From Spirosoma aerolatum (lineage in GTDB: Bacteria > Bacteroidota > Bacteroidia > Cytophagales > Spirosomataceae): a stretch of 64,000 bases of DNA. The DNA lies in contig NZ_CP020104.1 of the NCBI RefSeq assembly GCF_002056795.1, forward strand, positions 1 to 64,000. The letters are read 5' to 3'. Position 1 is the stretch's first letter. Every line of letters begins with the position of its first letter. Below, in pieces: positions 15,534 through 24,988 of the stretch. Position numbers and translations under genes: made by a program. A model generated the notes under the pieces. That model searched no databases. It saw nothing but the letters and a program-made list of their open reading frames with translations, and had not been told where the DNA came from.

Positions 15534-17447
15534 CTACTCCAGATTCAGTGTCAGATTTCCGGTTTTCGTGTACCGAATTTCTTCTTCGGCCAGCATGAGT
15601 TTTAGAGTTTCAGCCAGCGCATTGGTGTCGGTATAGGCAAAGTGATACGCCAGTTGTTTAGGGGATACTCCCGGCCCATTTGCCAGCGCAACATAGTCTC
15701 GTACTTGTTTACGGATGGTCTGCGTGATTGCTTCCGATGCTTTTTTCTGTTTCAGGCAATTATCACAAATACCGCAGCGTTCACCTGGTTTTTCACCAAA
15801 ATATGCCTGAAGCAACCGCGTTCGGCATTGGGTTGGGTGTTCGGTATAGGTAATGGCTGCCTGAACCTTTCGAAGGGCCAGTTCTTTCCGTCGGTTCAGT
15901 TCCTGTAGGTTGATGGGTAACGTTGTTGCGTCGAAGCGAGGGGTAAGAAACGTCAGTTGGGGCTTATCCTTCTGTTTTTCATAGACGACCACATTGCGTT
16001 CGTGCAATTGCTTCAAAATCTGCTCAATTTCAGGCTGATTCAGTAAAAACGTTCGGGCCAGCGTCGACTCCGAAATCGTAACAAAGTCAGTAAACAATTC
16101 GCCCCCGTACATCCGTAACAGCAGTTTTAGAAACGAATCGTACGTTGGATTCATCACCTGGAATTCATACAACTGCCGATTGTCGAGAACAAACGTCAGC
16201 CTGGAAGGGTGAAAATAGTTTTCAGTAAGCTGGATGAACCCTTCGAGTTGAAGTTGTTTCAGGGCGTAATGGATTTCCTGGGGCGGTAGATTGAACGTAT
16301 TGGTAAAAGCACCCAGGTCGAAATCGTAACTGCTGAACTCTCCTCCACCAACCGGAACCGCTGTGTAATTAGCCAATGCCTGATATACCCGCCGAAGCAT
16401 AGCGACTGGCTGATACAATTGTTCTACCCGAAGCTGAAGTTTGTTCAGGTCGTTGGGAGCGTAGAGCATAACAGCATAGGCTTTCTGACCATCGCGCCCA
16501 GCCCGACCAGCTTCCTGATAGTACGCTTCCAGCGAATCAGGAACATCCAGATGCACCACAACACGGACATTAGGTTTGTCGATCCCCATACCAAAGGCGT
16601 TTGTGGCGACCATAACGCGGGTACGATCCTGAATCCAGGCATCCTGTTTTTCCGTTCGTTGCTGCGTTGTTAGTCCAGCATGGTAAAAATCAGCCGAAAT
16701 ACCCTGCCGACTAAGCCATTGAGCTACCTGCTGGGTTTGTTTTCGGCTACGTACGTAGATAATGGCGCAACCTGGCACGTTTTGCAGCACACGCAGCAGT
16801 CGGGCTTCTTTATTCTCTTCGGCTACGGCTGAGTAAGAAAGGTTTGGCCGGGCGAAGGTTTGCCGGAATATCGTTGGTTGCCGCAAGGCCAGCTTATCGA
16901 CAATATCTGTCTGAACATCAGGGGTAGCTGAAGCCGTCAGGGCGATAATGGGCGTTTCGGGAATAAGCTGGCGGAACTCCGCAATTTGCAGATAGGGTGG
17001 GCGAAAGTCGTATCCCCAGGCCGAAATACAGTGAGCCTCATCGACAGCTAGCAGACAAACCGTCATTTGCTTTGTCCGCTCGATCAGGATTTCGGTTCGC
17101 AGTCGTTCGGGCGAAACGTAGAGGAATTTGGTGTTGCCGTAAATGCAGTTGTCCAGAATGGCGTCGATTTCGCGGTAATGCATGCCCGAATACACAGCGG
17201 CTGCCGGAATGCCCCGTCGTTGCAACTGCTCGACCTGATCTTTCATAAGCGCGATGAGTGGCGTTACCACAATACAAACGCCTTTCATGGCCAGGGCCGG
17301 TACCTGAAAGCAAATCGACTTCCCTCCGCCAGTTGGCATCAGCACGAGTGAATCCTGACGGGCCAGCGCCGTGTTGACCACATCTTCCTGCATGGGTCGG
17401 AAGTTGTCGTATCCCCAAAAGTGCTGTAAAATCTGCCGGGTTGTCAA
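15534..17447 (-). CDS. recQ: ATP-dependent DNA helicase RecQ
   Basis: A 637-aa superfamily 2 helicase for recombination repair. Walker A GGGKSICFQVPAL, Walker B DEAHCISAWGYDFRP, motif VI YQEAGRAGRDGQ and the RecQ-Ct zinc cluster (CRTRLLQAYFGE then CGICDNCLKQK) are present. The end is not a clear HRDC domain; a short helical/winged segment VRDYVALANGPGVSPKQLAYHF replaces it. RecQ proteins without HRDC are frequent in Bacteroidetes. It stands alone on the minus strand, divergent from msrB with a 142-bp spacer. Confidence 0.93.
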   Translation of the reverse strand: MTTRQILQHFWGYDNFRPMQEDVVNTALARQDSLVLMPTGGGKSICFQVPALAMKGVCIVVTPLIALMKDQVEQLQRRGIPAAAVYSGMHYREIDAILDNCIYGNTKFLYVSPERLRTEILIERTKQMTVCLLAVDEAHCISAWGYDFRPPYLQIAEFRQLIPETPIIALTASATPDVQTDIVDKLALRQPTIFRQTFARPNLSYSAVAEENKEARLLRVLQNVPGCAIIYVRSRKQTQQVAQWLSRQGISADFYHAGLTTQQRTEKQDAWIQDRTRVMVATNAFGMGIDKPNVRVVVHLDVPDSLEAYYQEAGRAGRDGQKAYAVMLYAPNDLNKLQLRVEQLYQPVAMLRRVYQALANYTAVPVGGGEFSSYDFDLGAFTNTFNLPPQEIHYALKQLQLEGFIQLTENYFHPSRLTFVLDNRQLYEFQVMNPTYDSFLKLLLRMYGGELFTDFVTISESTLARTFLLNQPEIEQILKQLHERNVVVYEKQKDKPQLTFLTPRFDATTLPINLQELNRRKELALRKVQAAITYTEHPTQCRTRLLQAYFGEKPGERCGICDNCLKQKKASEAITQTIRKQVRDYVALANGPGVSPKQLAYHFAYTDTNALAETLKLMLAEEEIRYTKTGNLTLNLE

Positions 17448-17589
17448 GGTGATGTCAATTTACGGATTTGGTTTACGGTATACGGCGGGCTGAATACCAT
17501 AAAGCGCGAATTTACGGCTTGAAAACAGAAGTTCGGAGCGGCTGGTTTTAGGAATAGCACTAAATTCGTACAGACCAACGATACGTATT

Positions 17590-17997
17590 ATGATTCAGAA
17601 AGTCATTAAATCGGACGAAGAGTGGCGTAAAATTCTAACGCCAGAGCAATATCGGGTAACGCGCGCTAAAGGCACCGAGCGAGCCTTCACGGGTGAATAT
17701 TGTGAAGCTCACGATCCGGGTATCTACGCCTGCGTATGTTGCGGGACCGAGTTGTTTGAGTCGAAAAAGAAGTTTGAGTCAGGTACGGGTTGGCCAAGCT
17801 TTACCGAACCAATCGAGGAAGAACGGATTCGGTTGGAGAAAGATTTCAGTCACGGTATGTTCCGGGTTGAGGTATTATGCAACATCTGCGATGCTCATCT
17901 AGGCCATGTGTTCAACGACGGTCCACCGCCCAATGGGCTGCGCTATTGCCTAAACTCGGTGGCTCTGGTTCTGAAACGAACTACTGAAACAGCTTAA
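17590..17997 (+). CDS. msrB: Peptide-methionine (R)-S-oxide reductase
   Basis: A 135-aa MsrB that repairs oxidised methionine (R form) in proteins. The catalytic RYCLNS motif, two zinc-binding pairs (CVCC and CNIC), GTGWPSF and HLGHVFNDG are all present and length is normal. No signal peptide, so cytosolic. The start at 17590 is the first ATG after the recQ divergence region; an inverted repeat follows the stop. Confidence 0.95.
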   Translation: MIQKVIKSDEEWRKILTPEQYRVTRAKGTERAFTGEYCEAHDPGIYACVCCGTELFESKKKFESGTGWPSFTEPIEEERIRLEKDFSHGMFRVEVLCNICDAHLGHVFNDGPPPNGLRYCLNSVALVLKRTTETA

Positions 17998-18003
17998 TTT
18001 GTG

Positions 18004-18098
18004 TCCATTTATTGTCATTGCTGGTCATTTATTTTAGTTCTGTTAGCTACGAAAAGACCAACAATGACAATGAATGACTACAAATGACAATAAACGGA
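18004..18098. repeat. Imperfect 30-bp inverted repeat, TTTATTGTCATT type
   Basis: Arms 18004-18033 and 18069-18098 pair over about 30 nt with several mismatches. The word GTCATT recurs four times. It lies between msrB and the secreted protease and overlaps the artificial 5' extension of the latter ORF. Similar words (AAGTGGTCATT) appear at 14680-14700 and 52487-52505. Confidence 0.5.
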
Positions 18099-18170
18099 CG
18101 ATTTTATTCTGCGGCCTTGTTAATCAGTAACCAGAACCGAGATTTGTATGGATTGACTAATACAATTGAT

Positions 18171-20801
18171 ATGACATACCGGAAGTGGCTGGGATTGCTT
18201 GGTCTGATTGGGTTTTTGGCAAATCCAGTACTTGCTCAAAAAGTATATTCATCGGGAGTTTATCCAGGCGTTGTTGCTCCATATAGTTTCACGCTGGCTG
18301 GGTCAAAAATCAACTACTATAAAGACAACCGCGAAGTTTCGACACACGTTGCAGCGCCTGAGGCTTTTCTGAAACGATTAGGAGCTAACGGTCGAATGGC
18401 GGCCCCCAAAGCCCAGTTTATTGTCGATTATACCAACTTTACGGCCGAAGCCCGAACGGCTTTTCAATATGCTGTCGACATATGGTCAACCCTGATTTCG
18501 TCGCCCGTACCGATTCGGATTAAAGCAAACTGGATTTACGATGAGCCTAATTTATTGGGTTCGGCGGGTCCAGCTTCGTATCGATATAATGTGGATGGCG
18601 CCCAGAAAAACTTTGCGTTTTACCCCATTGCCCTGGCCGAAAAAATTGCCCGTCGCCAGCTAAACGACCCAAACGATGCCGATATCGTCGCTGATTTCAA
18701 CCGGAACAACGATTGGTATTACGGTACCGATGGAAAGCCTCTGAAAAATCAGACCGATCTGGTTACGGTCGTGCTCCATGAGTTGGGTCATGCCCTGGGA
18801 TTTATTGGTTTCTTCGGGTTGGTGGGCGACAATGGAGTATATATGGAAGCACTCCCCTCGGTCTATGACTATTTTTTGGAAACAGGGCAGGGGAAACGGT
18901 TGGTCACCTCAACGAAAGATTTTCCGAATAATTCGGTCGAGCTAAAATTCCAGTTGGCGGGTTATAATCTTTACCTGAATGGCGCAAATCTGAAACAGGC
19001 ATCTGCCCAGCGGATTAAAGTCTGGGTGCCTTACGAATACACCCGCGCCAGTAGTATTTACCATCTGGACGAACGGGAGTATCCTCCGGGCAACATCAAT
19101 TCGCTGATGACGCCCAAACTGGCGCTGGGCGAATCGATTCATACGCCGGGTCCACTGGTGTTGCAGTTTATGACTGATCTGGAATGGAAAACTACATCGG
19201 TGCTACATGATCCAATCAAAAATACCGAAGAACAGAAAGATCTGGTTTTTAGTACCCGTGTCATTAGCGATACGACGCTAATGACCGGATCCGTTCGATT
19301 TTTTTACCGGAAAAAAGCGCCCACGGCAACTGATACGACGTTTTCGTTTGTGGATCTGACGCAGGTGGGTGCAACCAATGAGTATCGGTATACGATGCCG
19401 GCCGCACAAGCCAACGGCGATACCTGGTATTACTTTCAGGCGCAGGATTTGCTAGGGAGGTCCTACACAAATCCGGGCAAAAGCGTTACGGGCGGTCAGC
19501 TTTGGAACCATGTCTTTGTAGGGCCCGATAATTTGCCGCCTACCATCCGGTATAGCCCATCGAAAAATGCGATATTCTCAACAACAGTTGCCGATAGCCT
19601 GCCAATTTACGCCCGCATCTCTGATGATCGAAGTAGCGTAGCCAGTGCTTCTGTAGAGTATCAGATCAATGGCGTTTCTCAACCTCCCATAGCGCTCCGG
19701 TATAATCCGCTAAAAATCAATTCTGTAGAGATCGACAGCATTTATGCGGGCCGGATTGACTTTCCGGCCAATTCGCTCAAAGTGGGCGATAAGATCACTT
19801 ATCGAATTGTCGCTCAGGACGCAGCACGGGCTAAAAATCAAGCCGTAAGTCCAGCATCAGGCTTTTACGAACTAACCGTAGTGGCTCAAAAGCCGGTGCT
19901 GGAGCAGTACATCAATACGTTTGACGCTTCGACATCTGCCGCTGATTTTGCGGGTTATGGATTCAGTATTACTACGCCAGCCGGGTTTAGTAACCCTGCT
20001 ATTCATTCGGTACACCCGTACCGCAACGGCAGCGATGTACTGTTACAGACAAATTACGAATATCGACTCTTGTCACCTATTCGGATTAAAGCCAATCCTG
20101 ATAGTGCTACCATTCGTTTCGATGAAATTGTGCTGGTTGAACCGGGCGAAACGGGTAGCAAGCTGGGCGACGCGAATTTCTACGATTACGTTATTGTAGA
20201 AGGGTCAACTGACAACGGCCAGACCTGGAAACCGCTGGTAGATGCCTATAGCTCCGTCGACAAAAAAGAGTGGCTGACCTGGTATAATCTGTATTTAACG
20301 GGAGGGACCTACAACGAGTGGAACTCGGAAGCTGTAGGAACCCCGGCGCTTTATCGACAGCGGCTCATTTCATTGCTGAAGCCCCAAAGTGCCTTTAAAG
20401 CGGGTGATCAGATCCTGGTTCGGTTTCGGTTGTTTGCCGATCAATTATCGTATGGCTGGGGATGGGCCATTGATAACCTGCGGATTCAGGCGCCCCCTCC
20501 GCCTGTTGTATTGGGCGTCGACGATCCAATCGGCATATCAACCTTTGACGTATATCCTAATCCGGTAAACAATGGGCAACTGCGTCTTCAGGCTGATTTC
20601 CCCAAATCAATTGCCGAAGTTGGGCTAACGATCCGTAATTTAACCGGGCAATCCCTACGACAACAGACTATTAAACTGGGTGGGCGAAATCTGGATAAAC
20701 GGCTGGATATAAGCGAACTGCCTGATGGGTTGTATTTTGTTCAATTAACCGCAGGCGATGTAATTCTGACAAAGAAGGTTATTATTACCAACGGAGAGTA
20801 A
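18171..20801 (+). CDS. Secreted zinc-metalloprotease-like protein with T9SS sorting domain
   Basis: An 876-aa protein. A signal peptide is visible at residues 1-22 (WLGLLGLIGFLANPVLAQ). A zinc site HELGHALGF begins near residue 203; the usual third metzincin ligand after HxxGxx is not there (Gly instead). The middle has Ig-like or jelly-roll segments. The last ~80 residues (FDVYPNPVNNGQL ... LPDGLYFVQLTAGD ... KKVIITN) are a type A sorting domain of the type IX secretion system. It is therefore predicted to cross the outer membrane and be released or anchored. The frame extends to 18084 but the signal peptide fixes the start at 18171. dacB-like gene follows 16 bp later. Confidence 0.8.
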   Translation: MTYRKWLGLLGLIGFLANPVLAQKVYSSGVYPGVVAPYSFTLAGSKINYYKDNREVSTHVAAPEAFLKRLGANGRMAAPKAQFIVDYTNFTAEARTAFQYAVDIWSTLISSPVPIRIKANWIYDEPNLLGSAGPASYRYNVDGAQKNFAFYPIALAEKIARRQLNDPNDADIVADFNRNNDWYYGTDGKPLKNQTDLVTVVLHELGHALGFIGFFGLVGDNGVYMEALPSVYDYFLETGQGKRLVTSTKDFPNNSVELKFQLAGYNLYLNGANLKQASAQRIKVWVPYEYTRASSIYHLDEREYPPGNINSLMTPKLALGESIHTPGPLVLQFMTDLEWKTTSVLHDPIKNTEEQKDLVFSTRVISDTTLMTGSVRFFYRKKAPTATDTTFSFVDLTQVGATNEYRYTMPAAQANGDTWYYFQAQDLLGRSYTNPGKSVTGGQLWNHVFVGPDNLPPTIRYSPSKNAIFSTTVADSLPIYARISDDRSSVASASVEYQINGVSQPPIALRYNPLKINSVEIDSIYAGRIDFPANSLKVGDKITYRIVAQDAARAKNQAVSPASGFYELTVVAQKPVLEQYINTFDASTSAADFAGYGFSITTPAGFSNPAIHSVHPYRNGSDVLLQTNYEYRLLSPIRIKANPDSATIRFDEIVLVEPGETGSKLGDANFYDYVIVEGSTDNGQTWKPLVDAYSSVDKKEWLTWYNLYLTGGTYNEWNSEAVGTPALYRQRLISLLKPQSAFKAGDQILVRFRLFADQLSYGWGWAIDNLRIQAPPPPVVLGVDDPIGISTFDVYPNPVNNGQLRLQADFPKSIAEVGLTIRNLTGQSLRQQTIKLGGRNLDKRLDISELPDGLYFVQLTAGDVILTKKVIITNGE

Positions 20802-20817
20802 TAGCTGATTTTCCATT

Positions 20818-22098
20818 ATGAAAGTTTGCCTGCCATTTCTGCTGATCTGGATTGTTGTCGGATGTTCACCTGCCCGACGTATTAACCGTGATCTACGTAC
20901 CAAACCGATCTATACCGATCATTTTACAGGCGTTGCCCTTTATGATCCGGTTCAGCAACGGGCGCTTATTCAGCACAACGCCGATAAACCCTTCACGCCC
21001 GCATCGAATACGAAACTGTTTAGTTTTTACGCGGGGCTACTTTCACTACACGATTCATTGCCGGTTCTGCGCTATGCCGTTCAGCACGATTCGCTTATTT
21101 TCTGGGGCACAGGCAATCCGTTGCTACTGCATCCTGATCTGACCGATACAACGGTATTGGCTTTTCTACGGAATCGACCTGAGCGCTTGTTTTTTTCGCC
21201 AGCTAATTACGATGGCCCCCGTTTTGGACCCGGCTGGGCCTGGGACGACTATAATGACGATTATTCTCCCGAGCTGGCTCCACTGCCTGTTTATGGAAAT
21301 GTGGTCCGCTTCAGGAATGGGAAAATTAGCCCCCGCCGACTGGCCGACAGTGTACAGCTTGTTTCGGGTGGTAAAGCGCCCGCAGGCATCCGAAGAGCTG
21401 AATTCAGTAACCAGTTTACGCAGTTGGCAGGAGAAAAGCCAGCCCGTCAGGATGTGCCGTTCCGTTGGTCGGCGGATTTAGCGGCCCAATTGCTGGCCGA
21501 TACTTTGCATCGACCCATTTCGGTGGTGAATACTCCTGTTCCGGCTACTGCCCGATTGCTGCGTGGTTCCTCAACCGATTCGTTGTACAAACGGATGTTG
21601 TATGTGAGCGATAATCAGTTTGCGGAGCAGGTGTTGTTTATGGTGTCGGCCGAGCGCAATACCCGGCTACTGGCGCCTGCTTCTGAATTGCATCGACTGG
21701 TAGATAGTGTTCTACATGTCCCGGTTGCTCCAGAAGGACACTCGCCCATCCGTTGGGTCGATGGGTCAGGCCTGTCACGGTACAACCTGTTTACCCCCAA
21801 TGTACTGATCGATTTGCTCGGACGTATCTTTACCAAGGTTCCCCAACAGCGACTGTTTGCGCTACTTCCTGCCGCCGGGCAATCGGGCACATTGCAACGT
21901 ATGTCTATGGCCGGTAAGCCGTATGTCTTTGCCAAGTCGGGTTCCATGACGGGCGTGTATAACCTCAGCGGCTATGTCGTGGTGCGTTCAGGCAAAGTGC
22001 TTTACTTCAGTATCATGCACAACAATTTCACGCAAGCTGTCAGCGAAATGCGCCGACGAACAGGGGAGTTGTTAAAGGAGATTCATGAGAAGTTCTGA
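20818..22098 (+). CDS. dacB: PBP4-type D-alanyl-D-alanine carboxypeptidase (S13 family), lipoprotein
   Basis: A 426-aa penicillin-binding protein of class C. The N-terminus is a lipoprotein signal with lipobox VVGC, so it is probably membrane anchored facing the periplasm. Active-site motifs: SxxK as ASNTK, SxN as SDN in VSDNQFAEQ, and KTG as KSGSMTG. It trims or cleaves peptidoglycan stem peptides. Shorter than E. coli DacB (477 aa), with a smaller middle domain. It follows the T9SS protein by 16 bp and is probably in the same transcript. Confidence 0.88.
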   Translation: MKVCLPFLLIWIVVGCSPARRINRDLRTKPIYTDHFTGVALYDPVQQRALIQHNADKPFTPASNTKLFSFYAGLLSLHDSLPVLRYAVQHDSLIFWGTGNPLLLHPDLTDTTVLAFLRNRPERLFFSPANYDGPRFGPGWAWDDYNDDYSPELAPLPVYGNVVRFRNGKISPRRLADSVQLVSGGKAPAGIRRAEFSNQFTQLAGEKPARQDVPFRWSADLAAQLLADTLHRPISVVNTPVPATARLLRGSSTDSLYKRMLYVSDNQFAEQVLFMVSAERNTRLLAPASELHRLVDSVLHVPVAPEGHSPIRWVDGSGLSRYNLFTPNVLIDLLGRIFTKVPQQRLFALLPAAGQSGTLQRMSMAGKPYVFAKSGSMTGVYNLSGYVVVRSGKVLYFSIMHNNFTQAVSEMRRRTGELLKEIHEKF

Positions 22099-22231
22099 CG
22101 GCTCATAATAGTTGTAAAGGTTCCTGATAAGGATTCAGTACGTGCCTGTTCATCTTAAGTAGAAAGCTGTTACTTTTGCTTCTATTAACGGTAATGCGTT
22201 TAAATAGAGCTTGTTATCTAACTCAACAACC

Positions 22232-23038
22232 ATGCAAATATCTACTTTATCAGCCGTAGTAACTTTATGCCTACTGTTGAATTTATCGTCCTGCCTAAAT
22301 CATGATTCACCTGAACCCTTGTCACCTGTACGTCTTCGATTAAAGAATGTGCAGGGCAATTCAGTAAACACGACATACACCTACGATAACCAAAATCGAC
22401 TGGCGACAATTACCAAAGTAGATGGTAGTTTTGGCGTATTTGCCTATGGTGATCCTGATAAAAAATACGTTAGCACAGACGCTGAAAAGGACTTCACGTA
22501 CTTTATCCTTTATTCAAATCCGGCCGATAGGACAACGGGCGAAATCACTCGGCTACCACAAACGCTTAACGGTACTAATTTCCAGGCAGATACCTATCCT
22601 CTCGTGAATTCAAAGTTATTTCTCTCCTGGAAGAGTAGATATACTACGTATAGCTTCGACGCTAACAAACACGCCACCAGCATTTTTAGATATTCAACAG
22701 CTCCGACAGGGGATAGCTATTCGTATACGTATACAGGTGAAAATATTACAAAAAATATAACCAGGCTTTCGGGCGGGCATTTTGTGTCCAGTTACATGTT
22801 TGCCTATGATGATAAAATTAACCCGTTTTATGGGTTATTAGACCCAGGTCTTACTGATATGCAGGTTTTTAGCCGAAATAATGTTGTTACTACTGCCTAT
22901 ACCTCTGAGCCATCTATTCCAAACCCGGTTACTGTATACGAATACGAGTATAACGCCCAAAATTTACCGATCAAACGTATAATTAAACAGGGAGTTAATG
23001 TCGGAGAAATATTGACCTACACCTACGAATCCTATTAG
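22232..23038 (+). CDS. Hypothetical lipoprotein with YD-like repeats
   Basis: A 268-aa protein with a lipoprotein signal (MQISTLSAVVTLCLLLNLSSC) and a body of short beta-strand repeats such as TYTYDNQNRLATITK, YSYTYTGENITK and YEYEYNAQNLPIKRI. This pattern is common in Bacteroidetes lipoproteins of the DUF4595 kind and resembles single RHS/YD units. It is likely at the cell surface or periplasm; no enzymatic motif is seen. The frame could start at TTG 22211, but ATG 22232 gives the lipobox in the right place. The 133 bp before it carry no clear feature. It ends head-on against the heparinase-like gene. Confidence 0.65.
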   Translation: MQISTLSAVVTLCLLLNLSSCLNHDSPEPLSPVRLRLKNVQGNSVNTTYTYDNQNRLATITKVDGSFGVFAYGDPDKKYVSTDAEKDFTYFILYSNPADRTTGEITRLPQTLNGTNFQADTYPLVNSKLFLSWKSRYTTYSFDANKHATSIFRYSTAPTGDSYSYTYTGENITKNITRLSGGHFVSSYMFAYDDKINPFYGLLDPGLTDMQVFSRNNVVTTAYTSEPSIPNPVTVYEYEYNAQNLPIKRIIKQGVNVGEILTYTYESY

Positions 23039-24919
23039 CTAACGTGGCCATTGCGCTAGCGGTTGAGCACTGGATTTTGAACGATTGGCAGCCTTTTCAG
23101 GAAGTAATCGTACGGTAAGAGCTGTTTTGCTGTTGGCCGGTAAGGTGACGTCAAAACCGACTCGAATTGTTCCGGGATTGGCGGCATCATACTCGTTTGG
23201 CGGGTCTGTCGACCAGGTTTTTAGCGTTGCGCCAGCAGGCTCAACAACGTCCAGAATGAGCTTTTTTCCATCTTTAGTCAGTTCAGCTTTACTTCCGCCC
23301 AAAAGATTGACCGATGCCTGGGTAAGCATTGTCCAGCGAACAGTGGTTTCGGTCGGTAATGCCTCTAATTCATCCCGAACGAGTACGTAGGCTTTATCGA
23401 CTATGGCAACGCCCCGAACTGCTTTGCTCAGAGACTCCTTGTAAATATCCGACAAATCAGTCTGTGCGTTTAAGAACGACGGATCTGCTGATGAGCTGGT
23501 AATGGAAGCTTTTCCCATTACACGCTGAAGCTGATTGTTAACGGTGAGAGTGTTATGTGTAAAGTTATTGTACCGGAAAATCTGCCATCGTTGGGAATCC
23601 TGCCGACTGTTCCACAAATCGACCCCTTTCGATTCCAGCGATTCATAATTCTGCATCCCAAAATCCATAGCCCAGCGCACCCCATCGGCTTCCATTACGA
23701 ATGACCCAATATCCATATGTGCGTGATTGACTGAAGGGCTCCCCGTTTTCAGGCCGACAAAAAGAGCGGCTGGGTCTGACCACGATGTACGCATCAGGGC
23801 AACCGGGTTCTTACCTTCCCCAACCCATAGCGTTGTTTTAGGAGCCGCTATTGCCGACATACCAATGCCGTTACTCCACAGCATGATGGCGGGTAAAAGC
23901 CGTTCGCCCGTGTGCCGTTTGGGGTCGTTGTTCATCAAGCGGCCGCGCTCTACCCAAAGCAGGGAGGGCGTATTCTGCTTCTGTGCGAACCAGAACATGG
24001 CGGGCTGTAATTCGCCCGACAGGCCCGAGTCCGAATAGTTGAAGGCATTCCCTGACGGACCCGTCATATTTTCCAGATAAGCCGCCGTTTGTAAAAATCC
24101 GGGTTGTTTTGAAAGTCCAAAATCGGTTCCGTAGGCTTTTTCGAGTGCGCTGATGAGCATCACATTGAAGGTGGTTCCATAACCCCAGTAACCATATCCT
24201 TCGGGGTAAGCACCGTCGGGCCGGTAGTCGCCCATAGGTAGCACAACGGAGTCGATAGCTCGGTTTATAATCGTTTTGGTTAGCTCAGGCTGGTCGTCGG
24301 CAATGGCTAACGCACCATAGGTCATGCCTGCATTGCAAACCTGATTCCAGTTGTGCGATGCTTTCAGCCAGCTATTGTATTTCGTATCTAGTGATGGTTG
24401 AACCCCCTTTTTCAGAATGGCTTCCTTAATCGTAGATCGGGACTCTGATGATAAATCGTTGTAAAGCCAGTCGTATCCAATTGCTACAGCCATCGTCATT
24501 TCGGCTACGTCCAGAAAATGCGTTGGGTTCCAGTCGTCAAAGGCGGAGAGAGCCAGGAGTTCTTTTTCGGCTCGTTTCAGGTATTTATCCTGCTGGGTCA
24601 GGCGCCAGGCATAGGACAAATAAAAGATACGACGCAGAGCCTCACGAGATACGGAAAGCAACCGACGGCCAATTTTGATACGTTCCAGAGGAGCTTTATC
24701 CACCAGTTCGTCACAGGTTGTCAGCATGGCCTGATGGAGACTATTCCAGGTTTTATCGGCCGTGAGCGTTCGTTTTATGCCATCTTCTTCACCCGCCAGT
24801 AAAAGCAACCGAGGATGCGCCGATAGTTTATTGACATTCGCCAGATGATCGACCTGTGCGTAGAGTGAAATTGTTGTGAGAAAGAATAAGCAAAAAACGC
24901 AGAAGCGGATACGATTCAT
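23039..24919 (-). CDS. Heparinase II/III-like secreted protein
   Basis: A 626-aa protein with a signal peptide (MNRIRFCVFCLFFLTTISLYAQ), an alpha-toroid N-terminal domain (ASHNWNQVCNAGMTYGALAI, GYDWLYNDL) and a C-terminal beta-sandwich with the hallmark NHAHMDIGSFVMEADGVRW. These are features of the heparinase II/III polysaccharide lyase superfamily, which cleaves uronic-acid-containing polymers in the periplasm. Substrate unknown (heparin-like, alginate and other polymers are all possible). The gene is alone: no SusC/D pair is adjacent. A TTG at 24931 is a less likely start. It ends directly against the lipoprotein gene, with stops back to back. Confidence 0.82.
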   Translation of the reverse strand: MNRIRFCVFCLFFLTTISLYAQVDHLANVNKLSAHPRLLLLAGEEDGIKRTLTADKTWNSLHQAMLTTCDELVDKAPLERIKIGRRLLSVSREALRRIFYLSYAWRLTQQDKYLKRAEKELLALSAFDDWNPTHFLDVAEMTMAVAIGYDWLYNDLSSESRSTIKEAILKKGVQPSLDTKYNSWLKASHNWNQVCNAGMTYGALAIADDQPELTKTIINRAIDSVVLPMGDYRPDGAYPEGYGYWGYGTTFNVMLISALEKAYGTDFGLSKQPGFLQTAAYLENMTGPSGNAFNYSDSGLSGELQPAMFWFAQKQNTPSLLWVERGRLMNNDPKRHTGERLLPAIMLWSNGIGMSAIAAPKTTLWVGEGKNPVALMRTSWSDPAALFVGLKTGSPSVNHAHMDIGSFVMEADGVRWAMDFGMQNYESLESKGVDLWNSRQDSQRWQIFRYNNFTHNTLTVNNQLQRVMGKASITSSSADPSFLNAQTDLSDIYKESLSKAVRGVAIVDKAYVLVRDELEALPTETTVRWTMLTQASVNLLGGSKAELTKDGKKLILDVVEPAGATLKTWSTDPPNEYDAANPGTIRVGFDVTLPANSKTALTVRLLPEKAANRSKSSAQPLAQWPR

Positions 24920-24988
24920 AACAGTTAACAACGTTAAGTTGAGCGTTACGTTGTATAAGCTGTAAATAAGGGTAGATTACCTATAAAC

